From Halomonas salipaludis (GTDB lineage Bacteria; Pseudomonadota; Gammaproteobacteria; Pseudomonadales; Halomonadaceae): DNA of 64,000 nt. The stretch is taken from contig NZ_NSKB01000002.1 of the NCBI RefSeq assembly GCF_002286975.1, forward strand, positions 310,001 through 374,000. Reading direction: 5' to 3'. Of this stretch, positions 23,714-33,015 are shown one piece after another; the stretch's first letter is position 1, and each line of letters begins with the position of its first letter. Position numbers and translations under genes: made by a program. The notes below the pieces were generated by a model. That model made no database searches. It was not told the origin of the DNA and was given only the letters and a program-made list of their open reading frames with translations.

Positions 23714-25234
23714 TTAGAAGAAGCCGAGTGGGTTGATGTCGTAGCTGACCAGCAGGTTCTTGGTCTGCTGATAGTGCTCCAGCGCCATCTTGTGGGTCTC
23801 GCGACCGACGCCGGATTTCTTGTAGCCACCGAAGGCGGCATGCGCCGGGTACTGATGGTAGCAGTTGGTCCACACCCGACCGGCCTGGATGTTGCGGCCC
23901 ATGCGGAAGGCAACGTTCATATCGCGACTCCAGACCCCGGCGCCAAGGCCGAACTCGGTGTCGTTGGCGATCGCCAGCGCCTCGGCCTCGTCCTTGAAGG
24001 TGGTCACAGCCACCACCGGGCCGAAGATCTCCTCCTGGAAGACGCGCATGCTGTTGTTGCCCTTGAGCAGGGTCGGCTGGATGTAGTAGCCCTTGTCGTA
24101 ACTAGGGTCGAAGCTCTCCTTGTTGCCGCCGGTCAGGAACTCGGCGCCCTCCTCGCGGGCGATATCCATGTACGACATGATCTTGTCGAACTGCTCCTGG
24201 GAGGCCTGGGCGCCGACCTGGACATCGGTATCCAGCGGATTGCCGCGCTTGATCGAGCGGGTGCGCTCCATCACCTTGGCCATGAACGACTCGTACATCT
24301 CCTCCTGGATCAGCGCCCGCGACGGGCAGGTACAGACCTCGCCCTGGTTGAAGAAGGCCAGCACCAACCCCTCCACCGCCTTGTCGATGAACTCAGGCTC
24401 GGCGTTCATGATGTCGGCGAAGTAGATATTCGGCGACTTGCCGCCCAGTTCCACGGTGGAGGGGATGATGTTCTCCGCTGCGCACTTGAGGATGTGCGAA
24501 CCCACCGGCGTCGAGCCGGTGAAGGCGATCTTGGCGATGCGCTTGCTGGTGGCCAGCGCCTGGCCCGCCTCGGCACCGTAGCCGTTGACGATGTTGATCA
24601 CCCCCGGCGGCAGCAGGTCGCCGACCAATTCCATCAGCACCAGGATCGAGGCCGGCGTCTGCTCGGCGGGCTTGAGCACTACGCAGTTGCCGGCGGCCAG
24701 CGCCGGGCCGAGCTTCCAGCAGGCCATCAGGATCGGAAAGTTCCAGGGAATGATCTGGCCGACCACACCGAGCGGCTCGTGGAAGTGATAGGCCACGGTA
24801 TTGGCGTCGATATCGGCGGCACTGCCCTCCTGGGCGCGGATGCAGCCGGCGAAGTAGCGGAAGTGATCCACCGCAAGCGGGATATCGGCGTTGAGGGTCT
24901 CGCGTACCGCCTTGCCGTTGTCCCAGGTTTCGGCCACCGCAAGCATCTCGAGGTTCTGTTCGATGCGATCAGCGATCTTAAGCAGGATATTGCTGCGCTC
25001 GGCGGCGGAGGTCTTGCCCCAGGCGGGGGCGGCCTGATGGGCGGCATCCAGCGCCTTGTCGATATCCTCGGCGGTGGAGCGAGGAATCTGGCAGAACACC
25101 TCGCCGTTGACCGGGCTGACGTTGTCGAAATACTGGCCTTTCACCGGCGGTACGAACTCACCGCCAATATAATTGCCGTAGCGCTTGGCGAAACTGACCT
25201 TGGCATCGGGCATGCCGGGGTTGGCATAGATCAT
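23714..25234 (-). CDS. exaC: NAD-dependent aldehyde dehydrogenase (ExaC/AldB-like)
   Basis: Oxidises acetaldehyde and similar aldehydes to acids. At 506 residues it has the ALDH set: [40 protein letters not shown], general base Glu262 (VELGGKSPN) and catalytic Cys301 ([13 protein letters not shown]). The N-terminus ([23 protein letters not shown]) and C-terminus ([13 protein letters not shown]) match the ExaC/AcoD acetaldehyde dehydrogenase branch. AGGAG lies before the ATG. It is divergent from a LuxR-type response regulator, as ethanol-oxidation genes often are. The symbol is by family resemblance. Confidence 0.9.
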   Translation of the reverse strand: MIYANPGMPDAKVSFAKRYGNYIGGEFVPPVKGQYFDNVSPVNGEVFCQIPRSTAEDIDKALDAAHQAAPAWGKTSAAERSNILLKIADRIEQNLEMLAVAETWDNGKAVRETLNADIPLAVDHFRYFAGCIRAQEGSAADIDANTVAYHFHEPLGVVGQIIPWNFPILMACWKLGPALAAGNCVVLKPAEQTPASILVLMELVGDLLPPGVINIVNGYGAEAGQALATSKRIAKIAFTGSTPVGSHILKCAAENIIPSTVELGGKSPNIYFADIMNAEPEFIDKAVEGLVLAFFNQGEVCTCPSRALIQEEMYESFMAKVMERTRSIKRGNPLDTDVQVGAQASQEQFDKIMSYMDIAREEGAEFLTGGNKESFDPSYDKGYYIQPTLLKGNNSMRVFQEEIFGPVVAVTTFKDEAEALAIANDTEFGLGAGVWSRDMNVAFRMGRNIQAGRVWTNCYHQYPAHAAFGGYKKSGVGRETHKMALEHYQQTKNLLVSYDINPLGFF

Positions 25235-25351
25235 GGCGTTACTCCTGTCGGTTGTAGCTGTTGTCGTTATGGGTGATGCTCGCTTCAGTGTTGGACAGGC
25301 CGGCACTTCGCGACATACTGCCATGGCAGGAGTTAGCCTCCTCCCTTGGTA

Positions 25352-25366
25352 GGAGGCGCCGCCTCC
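25352..25366. promoter_or_regulatory. Palindrome between aldehyde dehydrogenase and LuxR genes
   Basis: GGAGGCGCCGCCTCC, a 7-bp inverted repeat around one C, 35 nt upstream of the response-regulator start in the divergent promoter region. A related GGAG/CTCC pair lies just to its left (about 25329-25341). It could be a binding site for the LuxR-type regulator; the evidence is position and symmetry only. Confidence 0.3.
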
Positions 25367-25400
25367 GATACCGCCAGCCAACACAAGGAGCGCGCCACGC

Positions 25401-26045
25401 ATGTACCGGCTGCTGGTCGCCGACGACCACCCCCTGTTTCGCGAAGCGATGGTCGCGGTCATCGCCCGCGGACTCAGCGGCAGCGAGACCCTCGAAGCCG
25501 CCAGTCTCGCCGCCGCCCTCGAGGTCGTCGCGCAACACGACGACCTCGACCTGGCACTGCTCGACCTCGGTCTGCCCGATGCCGAAGGCCTCAGTGGCCT
25601 GGCCCAGCTGCGCCAGGCGGTGCCGTGGCTGCCGGTGGTGATCGTCTCCGCCGAACAGCACAAGCACACCATTCTCGAGGCGCTGAACCTCGGCGCGGTG
25701 GGCTATATTCCCAAGTCGACGCCACGCGATACCCTACTCGTGGCCCTGCAACAGATCCTCGCCGGCCAGGTCTATCTGCCGCCGGACATCATGCGCACCG
25801 GCAGCCCGCCGGCCAGCCCCACTGCGCCCCTCAAGCATCATCCCCTGACCTCGCTCACCGACAAGCAGCGCGAGGTACTGGCACACATGGTCAAGGGTGA
25901 GTCCAACAAGATGATCGCCTACCGCCTCGACATCGCCGAAACCACCGTCAAGACCCACGTCTCGGCTATCCTACGCAAGCTCCGGGTAAGCAGCCGAGTC
26001 CAGGCGATCCTGCTCGCCAGCGAGCGTGACGATGGCATTCGTTAG
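25401..26045 (+). CDS. LuxR/NarL-type response regulator (AgmR/ExaE-like)
   Basis: A 214-residue two-domain regulator. Receiver residues 1-120 have the acidic pocket DD (8-9), phospho-acceptor Asp55 ([10 protein letters not shown]) and Lys105 (YIPKST). The LuxR helix-turn-helix lies at about 150-205 ([45 protein letters not shown]). The gene is divergent from the aldehyde dehydrogenase, and its end overlaps by 4 nt, tail to tail, with the hybrid kinase gene. By comparison with Pseudomonas ethanol-oxidation regulators it probably controls the aldehyde dehydrogenase, with the neighbouring kinase as a candidate partner. Confidence 0.9.
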   Translation: MYRLLVADDHPLFREAMVAVIARGLSGSETLEAASLAAALEVVAQHDDLDLALLDLGLPDAEGLSGLAQLRQAVPWLPVVIVSAEQHKHTILEALNLGAVGYIPKSTPRDTLLVALQQILAGQVYLPPDIMRTGSPPASPTAPLKHHPLTSLTDKQREVLAHMVKGESNKMIAYRLDIAETTVKTHVSAILRKLRVSSRVQAILLASERDDGIR

Positions 26046-27541
26046 CGGTTGTCGCCGGTCGCATCCGCCACGCACTGCAGCAGTGCCATCTTCAGACGCA
26101 GCGGCTTGAGCGGCTTGAGCAGACAGCGATAGCCGCGCTCGCGGGCGCATGCCTTGAGCGCCGCGTCGTGATTGGCGGTGATCATGATCACCGGCAGCCG
26201 CGGGAAGCGCCGCTGCAGCATCGCCGCCACCTCGAGCCCGTCGGGTTGATGCTCGTCGAGGTGATAGTCGATGATCAGCGCGTCGGCGCCGCCGGCCAGC
26301 GCCCTGCTGCGGGTCAGCGCCGCCAGCGAGCGGGCGCTGTCGACCGCGCACCCCCAGCCACTCAGCAGTGCCTGCATGCCCTCGCAGATCGCCGGGTCGT
26401 TGTCGATCACCCATATCCGCGCACCGGCCAGCGGTGCCAGGCCCGGCATCGCCGGTGCCTGGGTCTGGGGTACCGGACGCTGGGCGTAGGGCACCAGGAT
26501 CGTGAAGCGCGAGCCGCGCCCCGGGGTGGAGGCCAGCGACAGCCGGTGGCCGAGCATGCCGCTGATACGGTCGACGATGGCCAGCCCCAACCCCAGGCCG
26601 CGGTCGCTCTGCAGGCGGCCGGCGTCCCCGCGGCGGAACTCGAGGAAGATCTCCTCGCGCTGGGCCTCCTCGATACCGCTGCCGGTATCGGCAACGCTGA
26701 TCTCGAGCCCCTCCGCACGACGCCGGCAACCGAGCAGGATGCGACCGCGTGGCGTATAGCGAATGGCGTTGCTGAGCAGGTTGCGTACTACCCGTGCCAG
26801 CAGCGCCAGGTCGGAATCGATCACCGCCGAGCTGGCCACATAGCGCAGCACCAGGCCGCGGGCCGCAGCCATCTGGCGGTACTCCTCGGCCAGCGCATCG
26901 AGCAGCTCGGCGGCGGCGAACGGCGCCACATCCGGCGTCAGCACGCCGGCATCGAGGCGCGAGATATCCACCAGCGTGCCGAGCAGCGTCTCGACATCTT
27001 TGAGCGAGCGGCCGATATGCCCCACCAGCCGGCGCGACTCCGCCGGCAGCGCTGGGTCCTCGAGCTGATCGCCCAGGGCAGTGGTAAATAGGCGCGCCGC
27101 ATTGAGCGGCTGCAGCAGATCGTGGCTGACCGCGGCCAGAAACTTGCTCTTCGACACGTTGGCCGCCTCGGCCTCGGCCTTGGCCTCGCGCAGCCGCCGC
27201 TCGGTCTCGCCACGCACGGCGATCTCCTCGCGCAGCTTGGTATTCACCGACCCCAACTCGGCGTTGACCTGGCTCAGCTCATCGAGGGTACGATGCAGGG
27301 TCTCGGTGCGCTCACGGACCTGCTCGGCCAGCAGCACGGCGTGCTCGAAGGCCGCATAGGGCGCACCGCCGGCCACCCCGCTGGACTCGACGCGCTCGAT
27401 CAGCGCCGCACACACCTTGTGCAGCCGCGCATTCTCCTCGACCAGGGCCTGCTCGCGGGGCGTCAGCGCGGCATCGCTGTCAGCCGCTACCGGGGCGCCC
27501 AAGCACAACCCCGGTGAAGGTCTGGTTGATGTGCATGCCAT
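26042..27541 (-). CDS. nahK: Soluble hybrid histidine kinase (NahK-like)
   Basis: A 499-residue kinase without membrane helices. Residues about 25-130 are coiled-coil sensor/linker. The phospho-acceptor is His140 (AAVSHDLLQPLNAARLF), the ATPase domain shows NLLSNAIRYTPRG and DRGLGLGLAIVDRI, and a C-terminal receiver has Asp425 (ALIIDYHLD). The gene overlaps the end of the FIST gene by 62 nt; the ATG at 27541 has GGGGAG seven bases upstream. FIST protein plus soluble hybrid kinase matches the NosP-NahK nitric-oxide pair of Pseudomonas aeruginosa, where NosP inhibits NahK autophosphorylation when NO is bound. The symbol is by that analogy. Confidence 0.85.
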   Translation of the reverse strand: MACTSTRPSPGLCLGAPVAADSDAALTPREQALVEENARLHKVCAALIERVESSGVAGGAPYAAFEHAVLLAEQVRERTETLHRTLDELSQVNAELGSVNTKLREEIAVRGETERRLREAKAEAEAANVSKSKFLAAVSHDLLQPLNAARLFTTALGDQLEDPALPAESRRLVGHIGRSLKDVETLLGTLVDISRLDAGVLTPDVAPFAAAELLDALAEEYRQMAAARGLVLRYVASSAVIDSDLALLARVVRNLLSNAIRYTPRGRILLGCRRRAEGLEISVADTGSGIEEAQREEIFLEFRRGDAGRLQSDRGLGLGLAIVDRISGMLGHRLSLASTPGRGSRFTILVPYAQRPVPQTQAPAMPGLAPLAGARIWVIDNDPAICEGMQALLSGWGCAVDSARSLAALTRSRALAGGADALIIDYHLDEHQPDGLEVAAMLQRRFPRLPVIMITANHDAALKACARERGYRCLLKPLKPLRLKMALLQCVADATGDNR

Positions 27542-28658
27542 GGTGCTGCTCCCCGTAGGTGTTGAAGCCGATCACCCGCTGGCGTCGCAGTAGACTCGAG
27601 GCCGCCTCGAGGCCGTCCAGCGCCTCGATCTCCAGGCGCCGCAGGAAGCAGTCGAGGCCAATGATCAGCTCGGGCTCGCCGAGCCGTGCGCTCAGGTCGT
27701 CGAACACCGCCTCGAGGTCGGGCAGGATCGGCGCCGGAGTCATGGCGGTCAGCACGATGCCGTTCTCCACCGCACAGTAGAAACTCAGGCTGCCGTCGTC
27801 GTTGACACGCTGAATCGAGCGTACGTAGAACGCATCGCCGATGCGCACCGCCAGCGGATAGCGAGCGAATACCGCATCGCCGAGGGCCGCCCGGGGGCAG
27901 CCTACCAGCCGCGCATACTCGTCGGCGGCCGGCGCGGCGTTGAGCTCGATCACCCGACGCCGCTGGCGATCGGCCTGGGTCACCACCAGCTTTTCGCCGC
28001 GTGGCCGCAGATGGTGGGTGGTGAAGACCTCGAACGGCAGGCAGGTGGTGAACATCACCACCACCGCGGCCTGATCATGAAAGCGCCCGTTGCTATAAAC
28101 GTGGGTATGCGCCAGGCGGTTATCGTCGCCGGCGGAGCCGCCGAAGCTGGGAATGCTGCCCAGCGCCGCGTCCAGGGTCGCCAGCACCTGCTCCTCGCAG
28201 CTCGACAGCCCATCGAGCAGGGTCAGGGCGAAGTGGTCGCCGCCGGGCGGTGCCTGGCGGCGGGATGCGGCCAGCAGGCCATCGGTGACGCGCTGGGCAT
28301 GGACCAAGCCGAAGCCATCCAGCTTATCGATCAGCGCCACCCCGACGCCGAAATGACGGGCATCGAAGCCCACCGCCACGATACAGCCGCGGTCGTAGCC
28401 CTCGGACGTGATCTCGCCGGCGGTGGTGCAGCCGCTGATCGGCACCCCGGCAAAGGCCGACTCCAGCGCCTCGCCGAGTGGCGACAACGCATACTCGGCG
28501 CTAACGAAGAACAGCACGAACCCCAGCTGCGGATGGCGCAGCGCAGCGGCCAGCTCATTGGCCGCACGCTGTGGGTCGCGAGCATGGCTGACGGCGGTAT
28601 GCACCGCCGTCTGGCGGTCGTTGACGGCAAGCCGGTCAACCGGTGGCGCATCGAGCAT
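27480..28658 (-). CDS. nosP: FIST-domain sensor protein (NosP-like)
   Basis: A 392-residue cytoplasmic protein with FIST N (residues about 35-230: LGFVLFFVSAEY, GCTTAGEITSEGYDRGCIVAVGF, PSFGGSAGDDNR) and FIST_C (about 240-375: DEYARLVG ... RYPLAVRIGDAFYVRSI). The C-terminus VIGFNTYGEQHHGMHINQTFTGVVLG is typical of the family. Length and operon with a soluble hybrid kinase match the NO-binding haem protein NosP. Start 28658 was chosen over an ATG 54 nt upstream to give the usual N-terminus. NO sensing is inferred from family and context. Confidence 0.85.
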   Translation of the reverse strand: MLDAPPVDRLAVNDRQTAVHTAVSHARDPQRAANELAAALRHPQLGFVLFFVSAEYALSPLGEALESAFAGVPISGCTTAGEITSEGYDRGCIVAVGFDARHFGVGVALIDKLDGFGLVHAQRVTDGLLAASRRQAPPGGDHFALTLLDGLSSCEEQVLATLDAALGSIPSFGGSAGDDNRLAHTHVYSNGRFHDQAAVVVMFTTCLPFEVFTTHHLRPRGEKLVVTQADRQRRRVIELNAAPAADEYARLVGCPRAALGDAVFARYPLAVRIGDAFYVRSIQRVNDDGSLSFYCAVENGIVLTAMTPAPILPDLEAVFDDLSARLGEPELIIGLDCFLRRLEIEALDGLEAASSLLRRQRVIGFNTYGEQHHGMHINQTFTGVVLGRPGSG

Positions 28659-28721
28659 GGCGGCGATCCTGCAAGGTTTTCTGCAGTGTAGGACGCTGCT
28701 GCTACGCTTCACAACGCTACG

Positions 28722-30350
28722 CTACCCACGCTCGGCGAACAGCGCCTTGAGACGCTCCACGTCGTCTGCCGACCAACCATCGGGCGCAACCAGCGCCAGC
28801 CAGGCCTCGATATAATCCTCGGCGGCGATCTCGTGGCCGTAGCCGGGCGGCGCAGACCCTGCCGCCAGGTCGGCCAGCAGCTGTAGACCGGTCACTACCG
28901 GGTACCAGGTCAGGTCCTCGGAGACATCCGGTCCGCGCGGCGCCTGCAGCCACTCCGGTTCGCGGTAGAGCGCCTTTGGCTCGAAGAAGGTCACCGGGTC
29001 GCTGGCATACTGCAGGTAGGCGATGCGGAAATCGCCCCACTCCGCTGTGCCATCCTCGAGACCGCCGTGCTGATTCATGAAACGCACCACCGCACCGCCG
29101 CGAAAGCGTGGCAGCCAAGCCGGCGAGCCGGCATCGCGATCCTCGGTCAGGGTCCGCCAGGTCGGGCTGCGAAACGGCGGCCCACTCCACAGCGCACCGT
29201 CGAAGGGGTCATCGATGATGTCATATAGATCGAACGAGCGGTCCGAATTGAGCGCACCCAGGCTCAAGCCGTGCAGGTAGAGCGCCGGACGCTGGTCGTC
29301 TGACAGCGTCGTCCAATGGCGGTAGACCTCATCGAACAGCGCCCGCGCCATCTCGGCGCCGTAGTCGCCCTCGACGATCAACGCCAGCGGGCTCGGTAGG
29401 TAAGAGTACTGGGCGGTGACCGTGGCGATATCGCCGCGCTGCAGGTACTCCAGAGTGTTCTGCGCCGCCGGGTCCAGCCAGCCACGGCCGGTGGGCGTGG
29501 CCAGCAGCAGCAGCGAGCGCTCGAAAGCGTCCACCCGCTTGAGCTCCTCGAGCGCCAGCTGCGCCCGCTGCTTGGGGGTCTCGGCGGCATTCAGGCCGAC
29601 GTAGACCCGCAGCGGCTGCTCGGCGGGCTCGCCCAGAAAGCGCTCGATATCGCCTGCGGAAGGTCCTGCCGTCACGAAGCGACGACCACGCAGACCCAGG
29701 GCCTCCCAACTGATCAGCGACGCCTCGCTGCCCGCTACCAGCGGGTCGCTGGGCGGTGCCAGATCATCCGGCATCAGTACGTCGACCTGCTGGTAGGAGC
29801 GGTCTAGGGCGCGCAGGGTCAGGGTAAAGATGATGCCATCGATCACCGACCAGAACAGTGCCGCGGCCGCCACCACGCCGATCACATTCGATACACGACG
29901 CGGCACATAGCGCCGCAACCGGCGCGCCAGGAAACGAAAGGTGCGCCGAAAGAGCCTGGCCAGCAGCAGCAAGGCGGCAAAGATCGCCATCGCAATCAGC
30001 GCCACGCTGAACGGTCGCGTACCGCTGGCGGGCTCCATCTCCATCAGCACGCGAATCGAGTCCTGCCAGCCAGAAGCGCGCCATAGAAACATCGAAGCCA
30101 CCACCGCGCAGATGCCAGCGGCGATGCGCTTGAGGCTTAGCGCACCGTGCCGGCCCGGCACCGGCAGCTCGAGATAGGCCCACAGCCAACGTCCCATCAC
30201 GCCAAGCCCATAGCCGGCCGAGAACGACAACCCCGAGATGATGCCCTGGACGATGAAGGTGCGTGGCAGCAGGCTCGGCGTCAATGAAATGGCGAAAAAC
30301 AGCGTCCCCACCAGCAATCCGAGCGCCGAGAACTGACGTAGCACCTGCAT
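28722..30350 (-). CDS. Membrane-anchored alpha/beta hydrolase (Abhydrolase_9 type)
   Basis: A 542-residue protein. Residues 1-180 contain about five membrane helices (the N-terminal Abhydrolase_9_N type), and 190-542 a hydrolase domain with the nucleophile elbow GLSLGA (Ser363 in ALYLHGLSLGALNSD). Conserved blocks are RFVTAGPSAGDIERFLG, PLRVYVGLN, VEGDYGAEMARALFDEVYRHW, LWSGPPFRSPTWR and PVVTGLQLLADLAA. The substrate of the family is not established; some relatives sit with lipid or polyhydroxyalkanoate genes. It appears monocistronic. Confidence 0.82.
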   Translation of the reverse strand: MQVLRQFSALGLLVGTLFFAISLTPSLLPRTFIVQGIISGLSFSAGYGLGVMGRWLWAYLELPVPGRHGALSLKRIAAGICAVVASMFLWRASGWQDSIRVLMEMEPASGTRPFSVALIAMAIFAALLLLARLFRRTFRFLARRLRRYVPRRVSNVIGVVAAAALFWSVIDGIIFTLTLRALDRSYQQVDVLMPDDLAPPSDPLVAGSEASLISWEALGLRGRRFVTAGPSAGDIERFLGEPAEQPLRVYVGLNAAETPKQRAQLALEELKRVDAFERSLLLLATPTGRGWLDPAAQNTLEYLQRGDIATVTAQYSYLPSPLALIVEGDYGAEMARALFDEVYRHWTTLSDDQRPALYLHGLSLGALNSDRSFDLYDIIDDPFDGALWSGPPFRSPTWRTLTEDRDAGSPAWLPRFRGGAVVRFMNQHGGLEDGTAEWGDFRIAYLQYASDPVTFFEPKALYREPEWLQAPRGPDVSEDLTWYPVVTGLQLLADLAAGSAPPGYGHEIAAEDYIEAWLALVAPDGWSADDVERLKALFAERG

Positions 30351-30385
30351 GGCGATTCTCTCTCCCTTTCAAGCAACCCAGGCAC

Positions 30386-30619
30386 CTAGCTCAGCCAAGC
30401 ATCGAAATATCCCCCCAGATTAGCGAGTACCACTCTCCACGTCCAACCACCAACTCGCATGCCGATCCTAACAAGCAGCCCTCTACCCGAGCACATCCAA
30501 GATAAAAATCTGGCACGCCCAACCGTCCATGATGGCGTCATATTAAAAGCATAAAAAACAGCCGGCGAGTCATCCAAATAGCGTGAATATCCGTGTACAT
30601 ATCCAGCCTTAAGAAGCAC
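30386..30619 (-). pseudogene. Possible remnant of a foreign gene in the AT-rich scar
   Basis: An open frame of 77 codons (81 from the upstream stop) with protein-like composition (LLKAGYVHGYSRYLDDSPAV ... ANLGGYFDAWLS) but A/T-rich third positions, unlike the neighbours. It has no ribosome-binding site and a GTG start at best. The surrounding 30351-30720 has no other feature I can support. It may be the tail of a horizontally acquired gene, or chance. Confidence 0.2.
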
Positions 30620-30720
30620 AGCATACGGCCCTTATCAGGCCCAATTAATTAATAATAAACCATTACTAATGCTGAATTAATTATCACATGAACACAGAAA
30701 GATTATTTATACGAATTGTC

Positions 30721-30747
30721 TAAAGCTTCACCTTGTAAAGTCGATAG
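30721..30747 (+). promoter_or_regulatory. Relic sigma-28 promoter of the chemoreceptor ghost
   Basis: TAAA at 30721-30724, 15 bases, GTCGATAG at 30740-30747, close to the flagellar sigma-28 consensus TAAA-N15-GCCGATAA. It sits about 90 nt upstream of the ghost coding segment, parallel to the promoter of the intact chemoreceptor. Confidence 0.4.
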
Positions 30748-30839
30748 AACTCACTACCTGACACCCTGATATAGAGCCACCACTAGAGCGGCAACAACCC
30801 AACCCTCCCGATAAGCTAAGGCGAGCTCAGGCCGTCTAT

Positions 30840-31040
30840 GTAAAGGAACTTACTGCCCTGGTCGATAACGTACTCCTGCCCCAGCGAGTCACCGTTGCGC
30901 AAGGTGACGTGCCGGCCATGCAGCGCATGCAGGAAGGCCTCGCTACCACCGTGGCCAACGTGCATGACAGCAGCGGCCTGGTAACAGGCCGCTGTTGGCG
31001 TTCATGCCCCCCTCAGTGGCGAGCACACGGTTCAACATGA
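30840..31040 (+). pseudogene. Internally deleted chemoreceptor ghost
   Basis: A 66-codon frame whose first part (LVDNVLLPQRVTVAQGD, from about 30858) matches the ligand-binding domain of the intact receptor ([17 protein letters not shown], residues 129-145). At PA/MQRMQEG it jumps to [20 protein letters not shown], matching residues 256-275 after HAMP. About 105 codons in between and the whole signalling domain are missing. Its end runs into a hairpin (10-bp arms CAGCGGCCTG/CAGGCCGCTG) like the terminator of the intact gene. A leader motif at 30784 (TAGAGCGG then AACAACCC) recurs at 31205. It is therefore a decayed tandem duplicate. Confidence 0.75.
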
Positions 31041-31106
31041 GCAGCTAAATGAGGAAAAATTTACTTATTTTCTATTAATGTAGATATTTCTTATAATCAT
31101 TCGGGC

Positions 31107-31133
31107 TAAAGATATTCACAAAACTGCCGATAT
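31107..31133 (+). promoter_or_regulatory. Sigma-28 (FliA) promoter of the chemoreceptor gene
   Basis: TAAA at 31107-31110, exactly 15 bases, then GCCGATAT at 31126-31133; the consensus is TAAA-N15-GCCGATAA. It implies flagellar-class control of the receptor, with a leader of about 130 nt. Confidence 0.8.
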
Positions 31134-31274
31134 TGCATGTAAGCAGTGCAGGTCCTGGCCTCCATGTAGGCGCACCAGCTGCCCTTGACGACCATAGCCG
31201 CCCCTAGAGCGGTAAACACCCTAATCAACTCATATATGCAAGCAGCCCAAACAGCTGCATTGAGGACCCGACAT

Positions 31275-32957
31275 ATGAATCGCTTGATGAACAACCTTTC
31301 GGTCAAGGCCAGTTTGACTGCCGTGCTGGCGATCTTCGTCGCACTCATTCTTGTGGTGGCCGCCCTTGGCTATCAGGGCGGGCGGATGGGCAGCAATGCA
31401 CTTCATGAGCTGGATCGGGTTGCGATCGACAGGATGCACTACCTGAACCTTAGTCAGATCGCCGTCGGCGCTACTCAGCTCCATTTCCAGAACTTCTGGG
31501 ACGCTGTTGATGAAAATGACACGCAACAGGCTGCCGAAGAGCGGTCGCTGGCCGAACGGCGCCTTACCGAAGCGCAGCAGCACTTTGCCACCTTTGAGTC
31601 CCACGCCCCTGAAGGTGGCAGCGACGTGGGCAACGCCCTTGACGCCGACTTCGCGTCCCTTATAAATAATGTGCTTCTGCCCCTTCAATCCACCGTGGAG
31701 AGGCGTGACGAAGCGGCTTTCCTCGCATTGCTCCCCACCGCTCGCGAGCACAACCGTGCCTTTGCCGCATCGAGCGGCGCCTACAACGATTATGCATACG
31801 AACATGGCAGCCAGCTGATCGACGACTTCGGTGCACGGATGCAACTGTTCGGCTATATCGATATCGCCGTGCTGATCCTGGCCGCGCTGATCGTGCTGGT
31901 CGTGCGTACCGCCCTGGTCGGCAGCATCGTCAAACCGTTGGACGAAGTGGTCGAGCATGCCGAGCATATTGCCAAGGGCGATCTGTCCCACCCGATTCCC
32001 GAGCGTGGCCGCAACGAGCTGGGCCGCCTCTTCTCGGCCATGCAGCGCATGCAGGAAGGCCTGGCCAAGACCGTGGCCAACGTGCGTGACAGCAGCGGCT
32101 CGATTCATATTGGCGCCCGCGAAATCTCCAGCGGCAACACCGACCTGTCGGCGCGTACCGAGGAGCAAGCCGCCTCGCTGCAGGAGACCGCCGCGAGCAT
32201 GGAGCAGCTCACCGCCACGGTGAAGCAGAACGCCGACAACGCGCGCCAGGCCAGCAGCCTGGCCAATGACGCCTCGACCACCGCAGGGCGCGGCGGCGAG
32301 GAGGTCGACCGGGTCATCACCACCATGCACGCCATTGCCGGTAGCTCGAAGAAGGTGGTGGATATCATCGGCGTGATCGACTCGATCGCCTTCCAGACCA
32401 ATATCCTGGCGCTCAACGCCTCGGTGGAAGCAGCACGCGCCGGTGAGCAGGGCCGCGGCTTCGCCGTGGTCGCCAGCGAAGTGCGCAACCTAGCTAGCCG
32501 CAGTGCCGACGCCGCCAAGGAGATCAAGGCACTGATCGAGGCCTCCGCCACCCAGGTCAAGGATGGCTCCGAACTGGTCGAGAGCGCCGGCAACACCATC
32601 CGCGAGGTGGTCGCCTCGGTGAAGCGCGTCAACGACATCATGGATGAGATCTCTGCCGCCTCTCAGGAGCAGAGCTCGGGCATCGAGCAGGTCAACCAGG
32701 CCGTGTCACAGATGGATGAAGTCACCCAGCAAAACGCAGCACTGGTTCAGGAGGCCTCGTCGGCCGCCGCCTCGCTGGAAGATCAGGCCGCCCGCCTGGA
32801 AGAGGTCGTGTCCACCTTCAAACTCGCCGGCGGCACCTCGCCTCTGTCGCGCCCCGCGCCGAAGGCCCCGACAGCCAGTGCACCAGCCAAACCACTCAAG
32901 CTAGCCTCAACCTCGAAGGCTACCGACAAGGCCGAGCTGGAGTGGGAATCCTTCTAA
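31275..32957 (+). CDS. Methyl-accepting chemotaxis protein with CheR-docking tail
   Basis: A 560-residue transmembrane chemoreceptor. TM1 is about 11-32, a four-helix-bundle periplasmic sensor spans about 33-190 (Tar/Tsr-like), TM2 193-213, HAMP 214-265, and then the cytoplasmic methylation and signalling helices with the hairpin tip [36 protein letters not shown]. The C-terminus EWESF resembles the NWETF pentapeptide that tethers CheR/CheB in high-abundance receptors, reached through a proline/alanine-rich linker. GAGGACC precedes the ATG at 31275. It is expressed from the sigma-28 promoter at 31107. The ligand is unknown. Confidence 0.94.
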   Translation: MNRLMNNLSVKASLTAVLAIFVALILVVAALGYQGGRMGSNALHELDRVAIDRMHYLNLSQIAVGATQLHFQNFWDAVDENDTQQAAEERSLAERRLTEAQQHFATFESHAPEGGSDVGNALDADFASLINNVLLPLQSTVERRDEAAFLALLPTAREHNRAFAASSGAYNDYAYEHGSQLIDDFGARMQLFGYIDIAVLILAALIVLVVRTALVGSIVKPLDEVVEHAEHIAKGDLSHPIPERGRNELGRLFSAMQRMQEGLAKTVANVRDSSGSIHIGAREISSGNTDLSARTEEQAASLQETAASMEQLTATVKQNADNARQASSLANDASTTAGRGGEEVDRVITTMHAIAGSSKKVVDIIGVIDSIAFQTNILALNASVEAARAGEQGRGFAVVASEVRNLASRSADAAKEIKALIEASATQVKDGSELVESAGNTIREVVASVKRVNDIMDEISAASQEQSSGIEQVNQAVSQMDEVTQQNAALVQEASSAAASLEDQAARLEEVVSTFKLAGGTSPLSRPAPKAPTASAPAKPLKLASTSKATDKAELEWESF

Positions 32958-32982
32958 CAGGGGTCCTCTCCTCCACTACACC

Positions 32983-33010
32983 AACAGCGGCCTGGCAACA
33001 GGCCGCTGTT
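32983..33010. terminator. Terminator of the chemoreceptor gene
   Basis: Perfect 12-bp arms AACAGCGGCCTG and CAGGCCGCTGTT around a GCAA tetraloop, followed by CTCATTTATG. It also lies just past the end of the convergent gene at 33016, so it may serve both. A near copy of the stem ends the ghost gene at 30971-30993. Confidence 0.75.
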
Positions 33011-33015
33011 CTCAT

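Noticed and set aside
23774-25276. 500-codon plus-strand frame opposite the aldehyde dehydrogenase
   Set aside because: It is a high-GC shadow of a gene with clear ALDH catalytic motifs.
30511-30530. Sigma-54-like TGGCAC
   Set aside because: The downstream TTGC element is missing at the required spacing.
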